Source of the DNA: Pontibacter pudoricolor
Lineage (GTDB): Bacteria > Bacteroidota > Bacteroidia > Cytophagales > Hymenobacteraceae
Assembly: GCF_010092985.1 (NCBI RefSeq)
Contig: NZ_CP048106.1
Span: 868,001-932,000 of the forward strand
Direction of reading: 5' to 3'
Length of the DNA stretch: 64,000 nt
A program made the position numbers and the translations under genes. Below the pieces are notes generated by a model. The model did not search any database and had not been told where the DNA came from. It worked only from the letters and a program-made list of their open reading frames with translations. Of this stretch, positions 1 to 8,425 are shown in pieces (within the stretch, counting starts at the first letter, position 1; each line of letters begins with the position of its first letter).

Positions 1-929
1 TTTACATCCGTAAATTTATGGTTGAACGTCTGCAGTTTGCGGGCTAAAAATTTACTGGTCGCAATAAAGGGAACAACGCCGTCATCCATCTTCAGAAAAA
101 CCTGGTCGCGGTCTTTCGGAATAGGCTCGAAAAAGATTTCAGGTCCCTGCTTCACTATAGCCCAGTCCCATTGGCCTTTGTGCCGGTCCCAGTCACCCAC
201 TAACAGATCCAGCAGGCGTGCCCGGGCAAACGCTTCCTGTTTAAAGTGGTGTGTGTTGGTATTAAAGCGAAGTTTCAATACATCTTCCGAATCATCAAAA
301 CCAGCCACATGGTGCATATGTGGTTTTCTATCTGCAACTGATTTGTATTTTTCTTCCAACAGGAAGAGCTTGCCCTGTGCCAGGTGGCTGTATTGTCCAA
401 AACTGGAGTCATTTTTAGCTACATAGTATAGTTTAGGGTTTGTGTGGTAAACACCTGCTGCTTCGGCCAGTTTAGGAATGATCAGAGCACCATACGGGTT
501 GGCTGCGGAAGTCTGGTCTCGGAGAATGTTGGTTACAAATGTGGGTTTCCAGAAATCGTAGAGTACTTCAACGGGATCTTTATCGATTGAGCGCAACGCA
601 TACTTCCTGCCAAGCGAATCTACCAGCTCAAAACTCAGGCTCTGGTAGCCACCACCTTTTTCAGAAAAGGTGAGTCCGCCCTGTATTTTTTTCATATCAA
701 AAACAGGCACTTTTACTGGCTCTGACCATAGTTCGCGGTAATGCTCTCCCCAGAAAAAACGGTGTAGCAAGCCACGCTTATAATGCCGCCCTGCTGTTAC
801 CCAAACGCTGTCAGCAGGAGCAGCTCTGGCAATGCGTGCATCCTCCTGGAAAAAGTCATCATCGGCGCATCCGCTCAGTAAAAATCCAAGCGAAACTATA
901 GTTGCCAGCTGCTTAATCCGGAGGTGCAT
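1..929 (-). CDS. Lipoprotein with kinase-like DRH motif, 3' end cut by window edge
   Basis: The frame starts at the ATG complementary to 927-929 and stays open to the left edge, so only the first ~309 residues are seen. The N-terminus is a lipoprotein signal: a hydrophobic stretch followed by LLSGC, with Cys about residue 22. Around residue 250 lies GDWDRHKGQWDWA, followed by KDRDQVF; this resembles the catalytic and metal-binding motifs of HipA/Fam20-type atypical kinases, but that is my inference from short motifs. Bacteroidota have large cell-surface proteins where such a module precedes an outer-membrane barrel, which might lie beyond the edge. It begins 10 bases after the pgi stop, so it is probably co-transcribed with pgi. 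Start codon and lipobox are clear; function is not. Confidence 0.75.
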   Translation of the reverse strand, partial: MHLRIKQLATIVSLGFLLSGCADDDFFQEDARIARAAPADSVWVTAGRHYKRGLLHRFFWGEHYRELWSEPVKVPVFDMKKIQGGLTFSEKGGGYQSLSFELVDSLGRKYALRSIDKDPVEVLYDFWKPTFVTNILRDQTSAANPYGALIIPKLAEAAGVYHTNPKLYYVAKNDSSFGQYSHLAQGKLFLLEEKYKSVADRKPHMHHVAGFDDSEDVLKLRFNTNTHHFKQEAFARARLLDLLVGDWDRHKGQWDWAIVKQGPEIFFEPIPKDRDQVFLKMDDGVVPFIATSKFLARKLQTFNHKFTDV

Positions 930-938
930 GCCTGCTGC

Positions 939-2588
939 TTAGTTACTGTACTGTTTGTAGTATTGTATCAGGTTTGTGGTTGATGCGTCGTGTTCTGCCT
1001 GCTTATCGCTGAGCAGTTCTTTCTCTATGCTGGTAGCCAGTTGCTTGCCCAGTTCCACACCCCACTGATCGAAACTATAGATGTTCCAGATAACGCCCTG
1101 CACAAAGGTTTTATGCTCGTACATGGCCAGCAAAGCGCCCAGGTTATACGGTGTTAGCTGGCGCAGCATGATGCTTGTCGTTGGTTTATTTCCTTTGAAA
1201 AGCTTGTGCGGCAACAGGTTCTCCAGGTCTTCTGAATTCATGTTTTTCTGCTCCAGTTCGGCTCTTACTTCTTCCTTGTTCTTGCCGCGCATCAGGGCTT
1301 CGGTCTGGGCAAAATAGTTTGACATGAGTAATGCCTGGTGCTCGCCTACAGGGTTGTTGCTTACCGCTGCTGCAATAAAATCACACGGTATAAGTATGGT
1401 ACCCTGGTGTATGAGCTGGAAGAAAGAATGCTGGCTATTGGTACCTGCTGCTCCCCAGATGACAGGCTGCGTTTGATAAGTTACTTGTTCGCCATTACGG
1501 TCAGTGCTTTTGCCATTACTTTCCATTAAAAGCTGTTGCAAAAACTCCGGAAGCAGGCGCATGTACTGGTCATAAGGTAGAATGGCATGCGTCTGGCAAT
1601 TAAAGAAGTTCGTATACCAGATGCTCAGCATGGCCATCAACACAGGCACATTTTGTCGTAAAGGGGTCTGTCTGAAATGTTTGTCCATGACTTCGGCACC
1701 ACGCAACAATTCCTCGAAACGGTTATACCCAACAGCACAGGCAATAGATAACCCAATAGCAGACCACAACGAGAATCGGCCGCCTACCCAATCCCAGAAA
1801 CGGAAAATGTTTTCAGGTGCAATTCCAAATTTTTCGACCTCTGCAGTGTTGGTAGAAAGTGCCACAAAGTGTTTGCTCACGTGTGCCTGGTCTTTTGCAT
1901 GTTCCAGGAACCAGTTGCGGGCTGTGTGGGCGTTACTTATAGTTTCTTTGGTGGTAAATGTCTTAGAGGCGATGATGAAAAGCGTGGTTTCCGGGTCCAG
2001 TTTTTTCAGTACTTCGGCTGCATCGGTGCCATCTACATTCGAAATAAAATGTACTTCCAGGTCAGGCTGCTGGTAGCTTTTTAAAGCTTCGCAAACCATC
2101 TGAGGCCCAAGGTGCGAACCGCCAATACCGATATTCACAATGTGCCTGAATGTTTTGCCGGTAAAGCCTTTCAGTGTACCATTATGGATATTGTCACAGA
2201 AAGTCTTCATTTGCTGCTGCACCTGGCGCACATCCTCCAGAATGTTTTCACCGTCCAGCAGGAGCTCAGTATCACTGAAGTTTCGTAAAGCTGTATGTAG
2301 CACCGCGCGGTCCTCGGTCACGTTTATCTTCTCTCCGTTAAACATGCTCTCAATGGCAGCTGATAACTCCATTTCTTCTGCCAGGTTTACCAATAGCTCC
2401 AGCGTTTCGTCAGTTATCCTGTTCTTAGACAGGTCAAACAGAAAGTCCTCGAACTTCAGCGATAATTTCTGGTAACGTTCAGGGTCATTTGAAAAAAGAT
2501 CGCGGAGTGTTTGAGGTTTAATATGGCTGTAGTGCGCCTGCAGTTTTTGCCAGGCATTGGTAGTAACGGGTGATATATTTTTAAGCAT
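939..2588 (-). CDS. pgi: Glucose-6-phosphate isomerase
   Basis: Cytosolic enzyme that interconverts glucose 6-phosphate and fructose 6-phosphate in glycolysis and gluconeogenesis. At 549 aa it is the usual length of the bacterial family. The PGI signature [11 protein letters not shown] begins at residue 269. The catalytic residues stand as in the E. coli enzyme, shifted by one: Glu356 in LLMESNGK, His387 in GTNSQHSFF and Lys515 in GVELGKQLA. The second signature, [12 protein letters not shown], surrounds that Lys. It starts at ATG. The partial lipoprotein gene follows 10 bases downstream on the same strand. The trehalose-phosphatase and aldolase genes nearby are also sugar-phosphate functions, though they are not in the same transcript. 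Confidence 0.97.
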   Translation of the reverse strand: MLKNISPVTTNAWQKLQAHYSHIKPQTLRDLFSNDPERYQKLSLKFEDFLFDLSKNRITDETLELLVNLAEEMELSAAIESMFNGEKINVTEDRAVLHTALRNFSDTELLLDGENILEDVRQVQQQMKTFCDNIHNGTLKGFTGKTFRHIVNIGIGGSHLGPQMVCEALKSYQQPDLEVHFISNVDGTDAAEVLKKLDPETTLFIIASKTFTTKETISNAHTARNWFLEHAKDQAHVSKHFVALSTNTAEVEKFGIAPENIFRFWDWVGGRFSLWSAIGLSIACAVGYNRFEELLRGAEVMDKHFRQTPLRQNVPVLMAMLSIWYTNFFNCQTHAILPYDQYMRLLPEFLQQLLMESNGKSTDRNGEQVTYQTQPVIWGAAGTNSQHSFFQLIHQGTILIPCDFIAAAVSNNPVGEHQALLMSNYFAQTEALMRGKNKEEVRAELEQKNMNSEDLENLLPHKLFKGNKPTTSIMLRQLTPYNLGALLAMYEHKTFVQGVIWNIYSFDQWGVELGKQLATSIEKELLSDKQAEHDASTTNLIQYYKQYSN

Positions 2589-2783
2589 AGAAAATGAGGT
2601 GTCAGTGAGCTGTTAAACACTTGGCTCAACTACTCTGTTTTTATACTATAAGTTACGATTAAAGCCAAGGTTTAATTTACAGAACAGGGCCGTATAGTTT
2701 ACCGTTGTTGCAAAGTACCGTATGAGAATAGATATGACAAGTAATGTTAGTGCATAAAACTAAGAACAAGAAACTAAAAAGCT

Positions 2784-2969
2784 ATGAAACAAAACGAGAA
2801 AAACAATAAGACCGGAAACTCAGGTAAAAAACAAACCCTGCGGGAAGATGAAGGACAACGTCTTCCGCCACAACCAAAAGCGCATGGTGTTGGGGGAGCC
2901 CATAGTAACACAAGACCTGAACAAGGCCCTGATATTCCGCCGCATGAGCGCACAGAGGGTATTCCCTAG
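2784..2969 (+). CDS. Small hydrophilic hypothetical protein (61 aa)
   Basis: An ATG-initiated frame encodes a 61-residue, strongly hydrophilic protein rich in Lys, Asn, Gln, Pro and Gly, with no hydrophobic segment and no cysteine. It looks intrinsically disordered, with a C-terminus PPHERTEGIP. It stands alone between pgi (divergent) and otsB. No shadowing gene lies on the other strand, and its composition is protein-like rather than that of translated noncoding DNA, which supports a real gene. I do not recognise a family. Without comparison to relatives a chance frame cannot be excluded. Confidence 0.5.
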   Translation: MKQNEKNNKTGNSGKKQTLREDEGQRLPPQPKAHGVGGAHSNTRPEQGPDIPPHERTEGIP

Positions 2970-3318
2970 AACCATAGTTTAACTTTAGTCACAGCAGCTT
3001 TTGAGTTTTACTATAGTTGGGGAGATTAGATTTTACTGAGCTATAGTCTGCACCAAGTTATAAATGAAGCCGGAGTAATAGTTCCAGGTTTATCTTTCAT
3101 GGCCAACTAGCAGTAGTATGATGCGCTAAGAAAGATAAACCTGGAACCTAAGTCCTATGCTTTTCTGTAACCGCACAGAAGTTAAAATGGTAGTATATGA
3201 GAACCATTCAACATGATTGGCACTGGACCTGACTATAGATAGAACTACCAAAGCTGGAGTATTTAAACAACAAGATCCTTACCTGATCATCCGGGTTCTC
3301 TTATCTTCCAAATAAACT
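2970..3318. other. Intergenic region with an inverted repeat and palindrome variants
   Basis: No gene is visible in these 349 bases between the 61-aa frame and otsB. The region holds three CTATAG cores of the iterated palindrome (about 3010, 3041 and 3232) and the long inverted repeat listed separately. The promoter of otsB should lie at its right end, but I cannot identify a convincing TAnnTTTG box. Confidence 0.6.
3081..3147. repeat. Perfect 18-bp inverted repeat with 31-nt loop
   Basis: Arms 3081-3098 (GTTCCAGGTTTATCTTTC) and 3130-3147 are exact reverse complements, separated by 31 bases. There is no T-run after the right arm, so it does not look like a simple intrinsic terminator. It could be a stable RNA hairpin in the otsB leader or a remnant of a small mobile element. 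Confidence 0.8.
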
Positions 3319-4152
3319 ATGACAAATATTTCTCGCACAGAAATACAGAAACGCGAAGCATCTGAACTACCCTCTGTTAGTAACCATCTGAGTAAACTAC
3401 TAGAAAATAAAAAACCGGCTGTTTTTCTGGACTACGACGGCTGCCTGACGCCCATTGTTAAACAACCCGAAATGGCAGTGCTGAGTCCTGATATGCGGGA
3501 TGTTTTGGCAAAACTGGCAGCGGTTTGCCCGGTAGCTATAGTTAGCGGCCGCGACCGGCAAAATGTACAGCAACTGGTACAATTGGATAACCTTTATTAT
3601 GCAGGCTCCCATGGTTTCGATATTTCTGGTCCGGATGGTATGCACTCTGAACCGGGAGGAGCAGCCGAAATTTTGCCCATCCTGGATGCAGTAGATAAAA
3701 TACTGAAAGATGAATTGAAAGAAGTGCATGGTGCTTTAGTGGAGCGAAAGCGGTACGCTATTGCCGTGCATTTCAGAAATGTTGCCGACGAACAGGTAAC
3801 TATAGTTGAGCAGGTCGTTGATGCCGTTTTGAGCCGTTTTCCGCAGTTAAAGAAAGGGCTGGGTAAAAAGATTTACGAACTAAAGCCAAACCTTGCCTGG
3901 CATAAGGGTGAAGCAGTGCTATGGTTGTTGGATACCTTACACCTGAACAAGCCAGAAGTAGTGCCGATCTATATCGGTGATGATATTACGGATGAAGATG
4001 CTTTTGCCTCGCTACAGGAAATTGGAGTAGGAATATTGGTTGGCGCCCACGAAAATAAAACCGCTGCCAGCTATAGTTTACAAGATGTGGAAGAGGTAAA
4101 GGTTTTTCTGCAGAAACTGACAGAACTGGTAAAAAGTGATCAGGAAGCTTAA
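3319..4152 (+). CDS. otsB: Trehalose-6-phosphate phosphatase
   Basis: HAD-superfamily phosphatase that releases trehalose from trehalose 6-phosphate, giving a compatible solute for osmotic and desiccation stress. The 277-aa length fits the family. HAD motif I is FLDYDGCLTPI, with nucleophile Asp38 and acid/base Asp40. Motif II is in VSGRDR (residues 75-80), the motif III Lys is probably Lys196 in WHKGEAV, and motif IV is GDDITDEDAF (220-229), typical of trehalose phosphatases. No trehalose-6-phosphate synthase (otsA) is adjacent, so the substrate must be made by a gene outside the window. A hairpin terminator follows 34 bases after the stop. Confidence 0.93.
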   Translation: MTNISRTEIQKREASELPSVSNHLSKLLENKKPAVFLDYDGCLTPIVKQPEMAVLSPDMRDVLAKLAAVCPVAIVSGRDRQNVQQLVQLDNLYYAGSHGFDISGPDGMHSEPGGAAEILPILDAVDKILKDELKEVHGALVERKRYAIAVHFRNVADEQVTIVEQVVDAVLSRFPQLKKGLGKKIYELKPNLAWHKGEAVLWLLDTLHLNKPEVVPIYIGDDITDEDAFASLQEIGVGILVGAHENKTAASYSLQDVEEVKVFLQKLTELVKSDQEA

Positions 4153-4186
4153 CTATAGTTTGTAACAATAGTGCTGCCAATTAAAT

Positions 4187-4218
4187 AAAAAAGGTGAAGC
4201 CGAAGCCTCGCCTTTTTA
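4187..4218 (+). terminator. Intrinsic terminator after otsB
   Basis: AAAAGGTGA pairs with TCGCCTTTT (one G-T pair) around a loop of about 10 bases, followed by a short T-rich run. It lies directly before the MITE-like element. Confidence 0.7.
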
Positions 4219-4222
4219 TTCT

Positions 4223-4372
4223 GAACCTGTTTAGAGTTTTCGGGAAATTGATGTAAGATGCCCTTGCTGCGTGTTTTCACCAGTGAGTACTTGTTGGTAA
4301 AAGTATAGTTGTTGGTGAAAACACCAACAATGGCAGGTGGTAATGCTATAGGAGGAAACTCTAAACAGCTTC
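4223..4372 (+). mobile_element. MITE-like 150-bp element, copy 1
   Basis: The ends are imperfect terminal inverted repeats, GAACCTGTTTAGAGTTTTC on the left and the complement of GAAGCTGTTTAGAGTTTCC on the right. The interior has no reading frame and is rich in TTGTTGGT and GGTGAAAACACC, which can fold. A second copy of exactly 150 bases lies inverted at 18970-19119, with 14 differences by my alignment (about 91% identity). Size, terminal repeats, lack of coding capacity and intergenic position fit a non-autonomous mobile element or a REPIN-like repeat. I see no clear target-site duplication. No related transposase is present in the window. Confidence 0.75.
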
Positions 4373-4390
4373 TTTACTAAAGTATAGTTT

Positions 4391-5461
4391 CTAAACGTTT
4401 CTGTTCAAGCAATTCAGGTCTTCGAAAGCCTCTTTGAGACGGGCAATGAAATTCTCTTCACCTTTTCGCAGCCAGACTCTCGGGTCGTAATATTTCTTAT
4501 TTGGAGCGTCCTTGCCTTCTGGGTTGCCAAGCTGTGCCTGCAGGTAATCTTTTTTGCCTTCGTAGTAATTCTTCACGCCGTCCCAGAATGCCCACTGCAT
4601 ATCCGTATCAATGTTCATCTTGATAACACCATAGCCAATGGCCTCCGAAATTTTAGCTTTCTCGGAGCCGGAGCCACCATGGAAAACAAAGTTTACAGGG
4701 TTAGTACCTGTGCTGTATTTCTGTTGGATATAATGCTGTGAGTTTTTCAGAATCTCAGGACGAAGCTCTACGTTTCCCGGCTTATACACGCCATGTACAT
4801 TACCAAAAGCCGCAGCAATGGTAAAGCGATTACTTATTTTTTTCAGTTCTTCGTAAGCATATGCCACTTCTTCGGGTTGGGTATATAAACGTGAGCTGTC
4901 CACGCCTGTATTGTCCACGCCATCTTCTTCGCCGCCTGTTACGCCTAACTCAATTTCTACCGTCATTCCAATTTTATCCATACGCTGCAGGTAGCTGGCG
5001 CAGGTTTCTACGTTCTCTTTTATCTCTTCTTCCGACAGGTCGAGCATGTGCGAACTATAGAGTGGCTTGCCATTTTGTGCATAATATTTTTCACCGGCAT
5101 CCAGGAGGCCATCTATCCACGGAAGCAGTTTTTTTGCTGCGTGGTCGGTGTGTAGGATTACCGGAACACCGTATGCTTCGGCCAGAAGGTGCACGTGTTG
5201 CGCTCCAGAAACAGCGCCGGCAATGGCAGCTTTCTGGTTGTCATTATCTAACCCTTTACCGGCAAAGAACTGGGCACCGCCATGCGAGAATTGTATAATA
5301 ACCGGTGAGTTTACCGCTTTGGCCGTTTCCAGAACCGCGTTTACCGAATTTGTGCCGATCACATTAACCGCCGGCAAGGCAAACTTATTTTCGTTGGCAT
5401 AACGGAATAATTCGTTTACCTCATCGCCAAACAAAACACCTGGTCTGAATCTTTTTTCCAT
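4391..5461 (-). CDS. fbaA: Class II fructose-bisphosphate aldolase
   Basis: Zinc-dependent cytosolic aldolase that cleaves fructose 1,6-bisphosphate to the two triose phosphates, and the reverse in gluconeogenesis. The 356-aa length and motifs match the long (FbaA) class IIA group. HTDHAAKK at 104-111 holds catalytic Asp106 and zinc ligand His107; Glu171 in EIELGVTGG, His223 in GNVHGVYKPG and His261 in FHGGSGS complete the metal and phosphate site. It starts at ATG. It stands alone between the MITE-like element downstream and a terminator region upstream. Confidence 0.96.
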   Translation of the reverse strand: MEKRFRPGVLFGDEVNELFRYANENKFALPAVNVIGTNSVNAVLETAKAVNSPVIIQFSHGGAQFFAGKGLDNDNQKAAIAGAVSGAQHVHLLAEAYGVPVILHTDHAAKKLLPWIDGLLDAGEKYYAQNGKPLYSSHMLDLSEEEIKENVETCASYLQRMDKIGMTVEIELGVTGGEEDGVDNTGVDSSRLYTQPEEVAYAYEELKKISNRFTIAAAFGNVHGVYKPGNVELRPEILKNSQHYIQQKYSTGTNPVNFVFHGGSGSEKAKISEAIGYGVIKMNIDTDMQWAFWDGVKNYYEGKKDYLQAQLGNPEGKDAPNKKYYDPRVWLRKGEENFIARLKEAFEDLNCLNRNV

Positions 5462-5529
5462 GAGTTCTAAGTATTTAAAAGGGAGATCTTGCTCTGAATC
5501 AATAATTAACGAGAATAAAGAAATTAAAG

Positions 5530-5701
5530 TCAGAAAGCTTTGGAGTTAGGGATAGAGTTAGAAGGTTAGAAAGTTGGGAAGTTAGAAAGTTTATTGTTTT
5601 TAGAACAGATAGAAAAAGCCTGTCGCTTTGGGTAAGGACAGGCTCTGATCTTTAAGATTGTGTAAGGATAAAATTACTTCTTTAACTCCCAAACTCCCAA
5701 C
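5530..5701. repeat. Terminator flanked by GTTAGAAAGTT / AACTCCCAAACTCCC tracts
   Basis: Left of the hairpin the plus strand carries a tract of GGAGTTAGG, GTTAGAAGG and GTTAGAAAG units (about 5530-5600). Right of it stands AACTCCCAAACTCCCAACC (about 5684-5702), roughly the complement. The same arrangement occurs at 59241-59478 around another terminator, so this is a recurring low-complexity structure. Confidence 0.6.
5617..5644 (-). terminator. Intrinsic terminator of the exonuclease/GIY-YIG gene
   Basis: AGCCTGTC and GACAGGCT form a perfect 8-bp stem around 12 bases. Read on the minus strand it is followed by TTTTTC, as expected for termination of the gene upstream on that strand. Confidence 0.8.
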
Positions 5702-7207
5702 CTAGTCAAAGATTATCACCTTGTCTTTGTGCTTGCTGCGCATGTGGTTGCGGATTATCTGTTGCACGTCTTTGTTGTCGTTATAGCGGGTAATGGCACC
5801 TTTAAAATCTTCGAGAGAGCTGGCTGAGAATGTCTCATCTACAAAACCGAAACCGAGGTATGAGCCGTGCTCCACTACAACTATAGTTCGCTCACCGGGT
5901 TCACGTCCTTTGCTTGTTATTACAAAGCTGTTGTGCTCGTAGGTGATAGAGTCTATTGCTGCATTTACGCGCATGTTATAGGTTTCTGGTTTTTCTTTGC
6001 CAATACAGGCACCGTTGCACTGGTGCACCTGGTAATCAAAACAGGCGCCACTGGTTTTATAGAGGTCGCACAGTTTCTGGCAGAGGTTAAACTTACTGAC
6101 TTTATGGTACAGAAAGCCCTTGGCCTTATAATGGTTCGATAGCGCGATGAGCGGTGTCATGCTCACATTATCCGCTTTGTTAATGCTGCCATACGTCAGT
6201 CGTTTATAGCCCTTCTCGTCTTCGTGCACAAATATGCCGGTGTTAAACACGCTGCGGCGTTGCTGACGGTTATAAAACGGTTTCATACGCTTTATCTCCG
6301 CCGACTCAAACAGCAGTGCCACCAGTTCGTTGCCCATCAGCTCATAAGTTATGTCAGCAATGTTATTCTTAAAGTCTAACGATTTGCGGCTCTTGTAATC
6401 AATGTTAAAGTGCTGTATGATGCGCTTTTTGATGTTGATGCTTTTGCCAACATAGATCACTTCACCGGCTTCGTTGTGGAAATAATATACCCCCGGAACC
6501 ATAGGCAGATTATCTACCTGCTCTTTGCTGATGTTGGGCGGCAGCAATGATGTTTTGATCTCCTGCTTCAGCATCTGCGACGTGCTTTCGGCAGCCATGT
6601 GCATGTTGCCATCCACCACAGGGCGGTTAATCTTGATCAGTTTATCAAAAAGCACCGCAGTTGCTTCGGCATCTCCAATGGCACGGTGGCGCTGCTTCAG
6701 GTCTATGTCTATGCTTTTGCAGAGCTTCCCCAAACTATAGGATGGCAATCCCGGAATTAGGGCACGGCTCAGGCGCACAGTGCAAAGTGTTTTTCGCTGA
6801 AAGGTATAGCCCAGGTCGGCAAATTCTTTTTTGATGAAAGAGTAGTCGAAGCGTACGTTATGTGCTACAAACACTTTGCCTTCCGTAAATTCCACAATCT
6901 CTTTGGCTACTTCGTAAAACTTAGGCGCATCCTGCACCATCTCGTCTGAAATGCCTGTTAACTGGGTTATAAAATAGGGGATAGGCCGCTGCGGATTTAT
7001 GAGCGTGTTATATTTATCCACGACCTTTTGTCCGTCATGTATAAAAATTGCGATCTCGGTTATCTTGTCCTGAGCAGGCTGTCCGCCTGTTGTCTCAATG
7101 TCAATTATAGCGTACAAATGACTCGGATTTAGGTCTGTTTCGTTGGTAGTGCCGGCAGGTGCAGGCAGCTCTTCTTTTAAACCAATTTTTTTAGTAATCC
7201 GTTTCAA
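5702..7207 (-). CDS. DEDDh exonuclease fused to GIY-YIG endonuclease domain
   Basis: A 501-aa two-nuclease protein. Residues ~30-195 form a DnaQ-like 3'-5' exonuclease: AIIDIETTGG gives Asp36 and Glu38, HNVRFDYSF gives Asp121, and HRAIGDAEAT gives His174 and Asp179, the full DEDDh set. Residues ~234-315 form a GIY-YIG domain (GVYYF at 239, IYVGKS at 251), as in UvrC and Cho. A Cys-containing segment near CFDYQVHQCNGACIG follows. This architecture is known from DNA polymerase III epsilon/UvrC fusions; a role in DNA repair is inferred. The start appears to be TTG at 7207, because the frame is closed by TAG four codons upstream and no ATG precedes the exonuclease domain. Confidence 0.88.
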   Translation of the reverse strand: MKRITKKIGLKEELPAPAGTTNETDLNPSHLYAIIDIETTGGQPAQDKITEIAIFIHDGQKVVDKYNTLINPQRPIPYFITQLTGISDEMVQDAPKFYEVAKEIVEFTEGKVFVAHNVRFDYSFIKKEFADLGYTFQRKTLCTVRLSRALIPGLPSYSLGKLCKSIDIDLKQRHRAIGDAEATAVLFDKLIKINRPVVDGNMHMAAESTSQMLKQEIKTSLLPPNISKEQVDNLPMVPGVYYFHNEAGEVIYVGKSINIKKRIIQHFNIDYKSRKSLDFKNNIADITYELMGNELVALLFESAEIKRMKPFYNRQQRRSVFNTGIFVHEDEKGYKRLTYGSINKADNVSMTPLIALSNHYKAKGFLYHKVSKFNLCQKLCDLYKTSGACFDYQVHQCNGACIGKEKPETYNMRVNAAIDSITYEHNSFVITSKGREPGERTIVVVEHGSYLGFGFVDETFSASSLEDFKGAITRYNDNKDVQQIIRNHMRSKHKDKVIIFD

Positions 7208-7267
7208 ATTGTAATTCTAACTATAAAGTCTGCAAATTTGATTAGCACCGGCCGCAACTATAATTGC

Positions 7268-8425
7268 TTAAGCGGCTTTGTTCTGGTCATCGTTATCCCT
7301 GCGTTTGCCACGCCCTAACCCGTTCCAGATCTCCATAAACCAGTTTGTGACTTTTGCATGTTTTTTAGGAGCTACATCGTCTACATCCGCTAACAGAAAT
7401 CCGAAGGGCTTCAGCGGTTCATAGGCATCGAATATAACCTTCATTATCGCAATAAGGGGGATGGATAGAATCATACCGGAAGCGCCCCAGATCTCTCCGC
7501 CGACAAGTAGCGCAACTATAGCCGCAAACGGGTTGATGCTAACTTTAGATCCGACTATAAGAGGCGTTATAAAATTACCTTCCAGGAACTGAACGAACAT
7601 GAAAACAAACACTACCAGCACAGCATCGATTAGATGGCCTGTAGCAGCCAGGGTAAACAGTGCAGGCAACAAAGCTCCAATTAGGATACCGATATAAGGA
7701 ATGATAGTAAGAATAGAAGCGAAAATGCCAAAGAAAATAGCGTATTTTACGCCCAGAAGAAGCAAACCGGCTGAGTTCAGCAACGATACGATCACGATTA
7801 CGATCATCAGCCCTGAAATATAGCTCTGCACTACTTGCTGTATGTTGGTTACTGTCTGAATAATGCTGCTGCGGCGGTCTTTTGCTACAAACTGAAACAT
7901 GAACTGCTGCAGGTGGTCGCGGTAATAAAGCAGGCAGAAAACAAAAATCGGAACTATAGTAAAGGCCGCGATTGCGCCTGTGGTCATGGAAATAGTATTC
8001 CCCAGGAAAGTAGTGGCGATATCCTGTAAGCTACCAATGGCATTACGCACCAGATCACTTCTGTTGGAGGGTACAATCCCGAACTTGTTGAACAGGAAAA
8101 GCTGCACCTTATCTACCAGGTCACCTACATTGTTACCAATTGTATCAAGCTCTGATGTAAGGCTTAATACTTGCACCGAGATAAACCAGAGGATCATACC
8201 AAGTACTGCCACCACCAGCACAAGGCTCAATAATATGGCGAACGGACGGGGTATCTTTACTTTTTTCTCCAGGTCATGCACCAGCGGCAACAAAAGCATG
8301 GCAAATAACACGGCAAAGGCAAAAGGCACCAGCACCGACTTAAACAGTTGCATAAGCCAGATGAGCAGGATGATACCAAGGATGATGATGGTATATTTTA
8401 AATAGGGAGGTAATTTTATTTCCAT
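7268..8425 (-). CDS. AI-2E family (PerM/YdiK-type) membrane transporter
   Basis: A 385-aa integral membrane protein of the AI-2E transporter family. Hydrophobic segments occur as an N-terminal group (about residues 11-80), a single one near 150-170, and a C-terminal group from ~205 to ~340 including the conserved region around IPYIGILIGALLPALF. The ends are cytoplasmic-type; the C-terminus is rich in Lys, Arg and Asp. Family members export autoinducer-2, or act as Na+/H+ antiporters in some bacteria, so the substrate cannot be assigned from sequence. It is transcribed away from parE and may be co-transcribed with the downstream nuclease gene, 60 bases away. Confidence 0.9.
   Translation of the reverse strand: MEIKLPPYLKYTIIILGIILLIWLMQLFKSVLVPFAFAVLFAMLLLPLVHDLEKKVKIPRPFAILLSLVLVVAVLGMILWFISVQVLSLTSELDTIGNNVGDLVDKVQLFLFNKFGIVPSNRSDLVRNAIGSLQDIATTFLGNTISMTTGAIAAFTIVPIFVFCLLYYRDHLQQFMFQFVAKDRRSSIIQTVTNIQQVVQSYISGLMIVIVIVSLLNSAGLLLLGVKYAIFFGIFASILTIIPYIGILIGALLPALFTLAATGHLIDAVLVVFVFMFVQFLEGNFITPLIVGSKVSINPFAAIVALLVGGEIWGASGMILSIPLIAIMKVIFDAYEPLKPFGFLLADVDDVAPKKHAKVTNWFMEIWNGLGRGKRRDNDDQNKAA

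Noticed and set aside
22..426. Plus-strand frame of 134 codons at the left end
   Set aside because: It is antisense to the lipoprotein gene, which has a clear signal peptide and lipobox; composition is Ser/Arg-rich as in shadow frames.
1582..2076. Plus-strand frame of 164 codons inside pgi
   Set aside because: Fully antisense to a clearly functional pgi with intact catalytic residues.
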